A DNA stretch of 9,449 nucleotides from an uncultured Oribacterium sp. (GTDB lineage Bacteria > Bacillota > Clostridia > Lachnospirales > Lachnospiraceae): positions 1 to 9,449 of the forward strand of contig CAKQWR010000074.1 of the NCBI GenBank assembly GCA_934279105.1. The letters are read 5' to 3'. Under the pieces are notes generated by a model, which was not told the origin of the DNA, made no database searches, and saw only the letters and a list, made by a program, of their open reading frames with translations. Numbering within the stretch: position 1 is the stretch's first letter; each line of letters starts with the position of its first letter. Shown here piece by piece: positions 5,599 through 9,449 of the stretch. The position numbers and the translations under genes were made by a program.

Positions 5599-5623
5599 AG
5601 AAAAATGGGGTGGACCATTTTCT
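5599..5623 (-). terminator. Hairpin after the MATE gene
   Basis: Read on the minus strand, AGAAAATGG (5623-5615) pairs with CCATTTTTCT (5608-5599) around a six-base loop, with one extra base in the longer arm. It lies about 20 bases after the pump gene's stop. The T-rich 3' arm could serve as a weak terminator separating pump and regulator transcription. Confidence 0.35.
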
Positions 5624-5644
5624 AAAAGTGGCATCATCTTCACC

Positions 5645-7012
5645 TTACAGTGGCGCAACTTTCTTCCGATATACTTTTCGAAAGAAGAAGGTGGACAGGA
5701 CCACAGCTACGCTTTCAGCGATGAGGAAGCACCACCAGACGTTGTTGACGTTGCCGCTGAGGGAGAGAAGCCAGGCAACCGGGATGAGTACGACGAGCTG
5801 GCGTCCGAGGGAAACGATTAGGGAGTAGAAGCTCTGACTGAAGGCCTGGAAGATCGAGCCCATGACGATGCCACAGGCGGCCAGCGGAAAATGAAACGCG
5901 ATGATGCGAAGTGCCGGGGTTCCGATCGCAAGCATATCGTCGGAAGCATTGAACAAACGAAGAAGTACTTCCGGCACCAGCTCGAAGGCGAGTGTGCCGC
6001 AGAGCATGATGCAGATCGCGAGTGTGATGGCAAACTTCAGTGCTTCGTTGATGCGCTGCTTCTTCCGAGCACCGAGGTTGTAGGCGAGAATCGGGATGAG
6101 GCCGTTGTTGAGGCCGAAGACCGGCATGAAGAAAAAGCTCTGCAGCTTGAAGTACACACCGAATACAGCGGCTGCCGTCGTGGAGAAAGCGGCGAGGATC
6201 AGGTTCATGCAGTAGGTCATGATGGAACCGATCGCCATCATCAGAATCGATGGAACACCAACATAGTAGATCTGACCGATGATTTCCTTCTTCGGGTGAA
6301 GAATCCGGGAAAGAGATAGATGCAGCTCCTTGTTAAATCGAAGATTCAGGTAGAGACCGAGTACGGCGGCCACGCACTGACCGAAAACCGTCGCATAGGC
6401 GGCACCGGCGACGCCGAGGCGTGGAAAGCCGAAGAGACCGAAAATCATAATCGGGTCGAAGATGATATTCAGGATAGCACCGGTGAGCTGAGAGCACATG
6501 GAAAGCACGGACTGACCAGTCGACTGCAGCTGGCGCTCGAAGGTCAGCTGGAAGAAAAGTCCGACCGAGAACATGCAGACGATGCTGAGGTAGGTGTCAC
6601 CCGCCTGGATGATTTCCGGAACGCTCGTCTGACTCCGGATAAACGGTTCCGTCACAAAGATGCCGACGAGCAGGAAGAGGATAAAGTTTACGATGCTCAG
6701 AAAGAGTCCGTTGTTTGCGGCATCATCTGCACACTCGAAATTTTTCTCGCCGAGCGAACGTGACAGTAGCGCGTTCATGCCGACGCCGGTGCCACATCCT
6801 GCCGCGATCATCAGATTCTGCAGCGGGAAGGCAAAGGTAACCGCCGCGAGTGCATTCTCGCTGATTTGTGCGACGAAAATCGAATCAACGATGTTATAGA
6901 GCGCCTGTACCAGCATGGAAATCATCATCGGTACAGACATATTTACGATCAGCTTCTTTACAGGCATCACGCCCATCTTATTTTCTTTTACAGCTCCGGT
7001 AGTTGCGCTCAT
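5645..7012 (-). CDS. MATE-family multidrug/toxin efflux pump
   Basis: This integral membrane exporter of the MATE class couples efflux of small, often cationic compounds to an ion gradient. The start is set at 7012, where AAAGGA lies seven bases upstream on the minus strand, giving 455 residues. An in-frame start at 7048 lacks such a site. About twelve hydrophobic helices are visible. Family features include VKKLIVNMSVPMMISMLVQA near the N-terminus, YNIVDSIFVAQ, ENALAAVTFAFPLQNL, GTGVGMNALLSRSLG, and NIIFDPIMIFG at the end of the first half. The second half carries NNGLIPILAYNLGA and a second repeat of the fold. It belongs to the NorM/MepA-like clostridial type. The candidate promoter is its own. 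The TetR-type gene downstream on the same strand may control it. The substrate cannot be told from sequence. Confidence 0.93.
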   Translation of the reverse strand: MSATTGAVKENKMGVMPVKKLIVNMSVPMMISMLVQALYNIVDSIFVAQISENALAAVTFAFPLQNLMIAAGCGTGVGMNALLSRSLGEKNFECADDAANNGLFLSIVNFILFLLVGIFVTEPFIRSQTSVPEIIQAGDTYLSIVCMFSVGLFFQLTFERQLQSTGQSVLSMCSQLTGAILNIIFDPIMIFGLFGFPRLGVAGAAYATVFGQCVAAVLGLYLNLRFNKELHLSLSRILHPKKEIIGQIYYVGVPSILMMAIGSIMTYCMNLILAAFSTTAAAVFGVYFKLQSFFFMPVFGLNNGLIPILAYNLGARKKQRINEALKFAITLAICIMLCGTLAFELVPEVLLRLFNASDDMLAIGTPALRIIAFHFPLAACGIVMGSIFQAFSQSFYSLIVSLGRQLVVLIPVAWLLSLSGNVNNVWWCFLIAESVAVVLSTFFFRKVYRKKVAPL

Positions 7013-7055
7013 ATCGAAATCCTTTATCACAAATATATAGTAGATCAACCTAAAT

Positions 7056-7084
7056 ACTATAACAGATAGATATAGATATCACAA
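7056..7084 (-). promoter_or_regulatory. Candidate promoter of the MATE pump gene
   Basis: On the minus strand, TTGTGA (7084-7079) and TATAGT (7061-7056) have a 17-base spacer. TG one base before the -10 gives an extended -10. The transcript would start near 7049, about 37 bases before the chosen start codon. Confidence 0.6.
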
Positions 7085-7109
7085 TTCCCAGGATGTCCTA
7101 TATGCTATA

Positions 7110-7127
7110 CATGCCCTATGGGGCATG
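7110..7127. other. Small perfect hairpin upstream of the MATE promoter
   Basis: CATGCCC (7110-7116) and GGGCATG (7121-7127) surround a four-base loop. It sits about 26 bases upstream of the pump's -35 box, with no T-run on either side, so it is more operator-like than terminator-like. No regulator can be assigned. Confidence 0.35.
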
Positions 7128-7223
7128 CACAACGGCCAGTTGGAACATGGAGCCGAAGAACAGACATCCTCTTAACGCCATGATCATAATTCGTATATAA
7201 AATAATGAAAAGTATTTTCCGCA

Positions 7224-7383
7224 TAAATGTTGGTGTATAATACATTTTATAGTCTAAAATGTTGATTTGTATATTTTTTGCGATTTCAAAATGTTGACGG
7301 GCCTAACTTTTTGAGTTTCAAAATGTTTATAGACTTAACTTTCTGGGTTCCAAAATGTTGATGGATCTTTGGGCGAGAGTGTC
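7224..7383. repeat. Five-unit degenerate tandem repeat, exact 32-bp period
   Basis: Units start at 7224, 7256, 7288, 7320 and 7352. The core AAAATGTTGA is kept at the head of each, with one changed base in unit 4 and two in unit 1. Units 3 and 4 also share TAACTTT and a TTGAG/CTGGG-like end, and match at about 24 of 32 positions. The array ends 32 bases before the start of the truncated AAA-type gene and fills most of the gap between it and the pump. A period near three helical turns would place every core on the same DNA face. Confidence 0.75.
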
Positions 7384-7415
7384 ATAGGGACATACACGAG
7401 GCGTGGAGGTGTAGC

Positions 7416-8435
7416 ATGTTAAAGCGGAAAGCAAGTGCGTTTATCAAATTCTGGGCGATCGATCAGCGCTTCGACGTCATCGTATCAGGTTCTCTTCTTG
7501 GTATCGATTATAAACGTGCATCATCCTATCCAGTCGGGTATGTAGATTATTTAAATATGTGTGGACTTGATTACGAAGAGTTTTTATGGGGGATGGGATT
7601 TTCCAAGGACATCATAGAAAACTTAAATGTTTTTCTGGTATCAGGAAATCCGATACCGGCGGCGATCCATTCTCAGTTAATGTACTACTACAGGCAGTAT
7701 ATCGCAGTCGGGGGAATGCCGGAGGCCGTTCAGAAATATGTCGATACAAAAGATTTTAGAGAGGTAGACCGAGTGCAAAGAAGTCTTTTGCAAGGATACC
7801 TCTATGACATAGCGCATTATGCAACGGCAAAAGAAAAAGTCAAAGCGGAAAAATGCTATTTGTCTCTGGGAAAACAGCTGCTTGATAAAGAAAATCATAA
7901 ATTTCAGTATAAAGAAATCGAACATGGGGGCAGAGCACAAAAGTATTATTCAAGCATGGAATGGCTTTTGCGTGCCGATATGGTGCAGCTGTCCAGATTA
8001 GTGACAGATGTACGATTCGATCTTAGTGATTATGCAAGAGATGATTTTTTTAGAGCCTACACAACAGATTTGTCGCTCTTGATGGCGATGAAGGACTTTT
8101 CTCTGAAGCAACATATCGTCGAGAATACACTATCAGGGACATCTAAAGGGGGTATATATGAGTGTGCAATCGCAGATGCGCTTTATAAAAAAGGATACGC
8201 TTTGTATTTCTATAAAAATGAATCAAATCATCGGGAAATCGACATTATCATACAAAAGGAAGGTGAGGTACTTCCAATCGAGGTAAAAAGCGGCAATACA
8301 CGCGCAACTTCGCTTAAGGCACTGATGAAGAGCCATTCCGAAATTACATATGCCTATAAGTTTGTAGATGGAAATATCGGTGCAAGCGAAGATGGAATTA
8401 TGACCTTACCATTATATATGGTTGCTTTCATTTAA
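7416..8435 (+). CDS. N-terminally truncated AAA ATPase / DUF4143 protein, probable gene remnant
   Basis: This 339-residue protein aligns with the middle and end of the AAA_14/DUF4143 family. Full members have about 430 residues and begin with a P-loop. Here similarity starts abruptly around FIKFWAIDQRFDVIVSGSLLG (residues 10-29, the sensor-1 strand), so Walker A and Walker B are absent. Downstream the family blocks are intact: SYPVGYVDYL, YEEFLWGMG, VGGMPEAV (98-105). The C-terminal part is a PD-(D/E)XK-like fold with E249, D276 in HREID, and E289-V-K291 in EVKSG. In-frame sequence before the ATG is open only to 7362 and shows no family similarity. A GGAGG (7405-7409) six bases before the ATG would nevertheless allow translation. 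The base composition is clearly more AT-rich than neighbouring genes, suggesting transfer. The family role is unclear; some members are tied to mobile or defence regions. Confidence 0.8.
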   Translation: MLKRKASAFIKFWAIDQRFDVIVSGSLLGIDYKRASSYPVGYVDYLNMCGLDYEEFLWGMGFSKDIIENLNVFLVSGNPIPAAIHSQLMYYYRQYIAVGGMPEAVQKYVDTKDFREVDRVQRSLLQGYLYDIAHYATAKEKVKAEKCYLSLGKQLLDKENHKFQYKEIEHGGRAQKYYSSMEWLLRADMVQLSRLVTDVRFDLSDYARDDFFRAYTTDLSLLMAMKDFSLKQHIVENTLSGTSKGGIYECAIADALYKKGYALYFYKNESNHREIDIIIQKEGEVLPIEVKSGNTRATSLKALMKSHSEITYAYKFVDGNIGASEDGIMTLPLYMVAFI

Positions 8436-8520
8436 TTATAAAAAAATCTTTCGCTCTTTTTCAGATGTTTGGCGCTACACTATACCTTATATTTAAGCAT
8501 AAACAGAAAGAGAGAAGCTT

Positions 8521-9449
8521 ATGAAAAACATCATCGATGATATCCTTCTGATTTTATATACGCTGTGCTTTTACACGCTCTGGCAGCTCTGTCAGTGGGG
8601 CGGTGTGCGTTCGCATCTGAAGCGACTCCTGCCGCTCGTCGCGCTGCTGTTCATCGGTATCCTCATAAAGCTGATCCTGCGGCACCGGGGTTTTCGAGCA
8701 CCGTATCGTCGTGCCCGTCTCACTTTTTTCGTCGTGATCACGCTCTATTTCGGAGCGCGCATCGTGTATTCTGCGATTCCCTATCATGGTCAGCTGTCCT
8801 GGAAGATTCAGGATATCCTTCATCATAAGACGGTGGAGTTCACGCACAGCAATCTCTACACGGATGGCGTGGACGGCATCCTCACCGATGTGAAAACGAA
8901 GCTGGCGCTGCCGGAAAAGCTCTACATTTCGAACAGCTTTTCCGCAGAGTTCACTGCAGACGGCACCATTACGAGCGTGGAGACCATGCTATATGGTGAG
9001 AATGAACAGGGCGAGATGGAGACCTATCTTATTTCCTATAATGCGAAGCATGGGACGAAGCTCGATGTATGGACGGACGGTGCGGCGCATACCTCGTTCG
9101 ACCCTGCGCTGTTGTGGTCGCCACTTCCGGATATTCTCTCAAAAGCGGATACCGAAGCGACGGTGCGCAGCTGGGCGGTGGCGGACGCGGATGCTACGTT
9201 CGAAATCCTTTATTATGGAAAGCGCAGCTTCCGGACGGACGAAGGCCTTCGTTTCATCGAGGGGGATGCCGATGGAGACGGCGTTCCGGGTACCGCCGAT
9301 GCCATCTACATGGTCAATGCCGGCGGTGAGGTGAGCGGCTACGAGATGTCGCTTTACATGCCGGATCATCCGGAAATCACACCGGAGCGTTATATCATGG
9401 AGCCGGAATACATCCCGCAGAGCACGCTGAACGCGCAGCATGAGGATGA
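8521..9449 (+). CDS. Unrecognised three-helix membrane protein with EF-hand-like loop (3' end outside window)
   Basis: The frame is open from an ATG at 8521 to the window end, 309 codons without a stop, so the C-terminus is missing. GC-rich codon use like the window's core genes supports a real gene. Three hydrophobic helices are seen at residues about 8-26, 36-53 and 66-85, separated by short Arg/Lys-rich loops. The remaining 220 residues are soluble and likely lie outside the cell or in the cytoplasm according to topology. A calcium-loop pattern D249-x-D251-x-D253-G254 with D260 at position 12 (DADGDGVPGTAD) resembles EF-hand or dockerin loops. The ribosome site AGAAAGAGAG upstream is only moderate. 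I do not recognise the family. The preceding 85-base gap is AT-rich with no clear promoter. Confidence 0.75.
   Translation, partial: MKNIIDDILLILYTLCFYTLWQLCQWGGVRSHLKRLLPLVALLFIGILIKLILRHRGFRAPYRRARLTFFVVITLYFGARIVYSAIPYHGQLSWKIQDILHHKTVEFTHSNLYTDGVDGILTDVKTKLALPEKLYISNSFSAEFTADGTITSVETMLYGENEQGEMETYLISYNAKHGTKLDVWTDGAAHTSFDPALLWSPLPDILSKADTEATVRSWAVADADATFEILYYGKRSFRTDEGLRFIEGDADGDGVPGTADAIYMVNAGGEVSGYEMSLYMPDHPEITPERYIMEPEYIPQSTLNAQHED

Noticed and set aside
5891..6763. Two consecutive plus-strand ORFs opposite the MATE gene
   Set aside because: Low-complexity charged translations (EEDxxH-like), no ribosome sites, fully overlapped by an unmistakable MATE transporter on the other strand.
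7224..7383. CRISPR array
   Set aside because: The repeated block is only about 10 bases and the remainder of each 32-base unit is itself related between units, so there are no repeats with unique spacers. No cas genes are present.
8993..9334. Alternative-frame ORFs within the last gene
   Set aside because: Arg-rich translations typical of frame-shifted GC-rich coding sequence; the frame from 8521 is open to the window end and has structured hydrophobic segments.

Overview
The window looks like a chromosomal segment from an anaerobic Firmicute. A Clostridia or Lachnospiraceae-like organism of moderate GC content is my best guess. The basis is purine-rich Shine-Dalgarno sites, a lipoprotein-type solute receptor with an Ala/Thr linker, a short ThiC ending soon after its cysteine cluster, and a DhaS-like TetR regulator. 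No taxonomic marker gene is present, so this stays an inference.

Layout. Positions 2-628 (+) are the 3' end of thiC (thiamine pyrimidine synthesis), cut by the window edge and followed by two hairpins. Positions 834-1187 form a regulatory leader: a dyad, a candidate promoter, a 35-codon peptide ORF with seven consecutive cysteine codons (961-1068), an intrinsic terminator (1111-1138) and another hairpin. Positions 1240-4722 (+) encode a complete polar amino acid ABC importer: two permeases, an ATPase and a lipoprotein binding protein. The binding protein closely resembles, from memory, the cysteine receptor CjaA of Campylobacter. A bidirectional terminator near 4839-4880 separates this from two minus-strand genes, a TetR-family regulator (5441-4872) and a MATE efflux pump (7012-5645). 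Tandem direct repeats lie in the regulator's 5' leader. Positions 7224-7383 hold five units of a degenerate tandem repeat with an exact 32-bp period. They lie just before an AT-richer, N-terminally truncated AAA/DUF4143 gene (7416-8435, +) that has lost its P-loop. The last gene (8521 to the window end, +) encodes an unrecognised three-helix membrane protein with an EF-hand-like loop.

Main result. The leader peptide and the transporter fit together as a cysteine-sensing transcription attenuator. The poly-Cys run is the sensor. Alternating complementary segments CGCAC (956-960), GTGCG (1041-1045), CGCAC (1116-1120) and GTGCG (1123-1127) are the classical 1-2-3-4 strands. The terminator sits directly before a probable cysteine/cystine importer. 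Shortage of Cys-tRNA would stall the ribosome, allow 2:3 pairing and open transcription of the importer. This rests on sequence logic only. Cys-rich leader peptides are known from actinobacteria, but I am not aware of this layout as an established class in clostridia.
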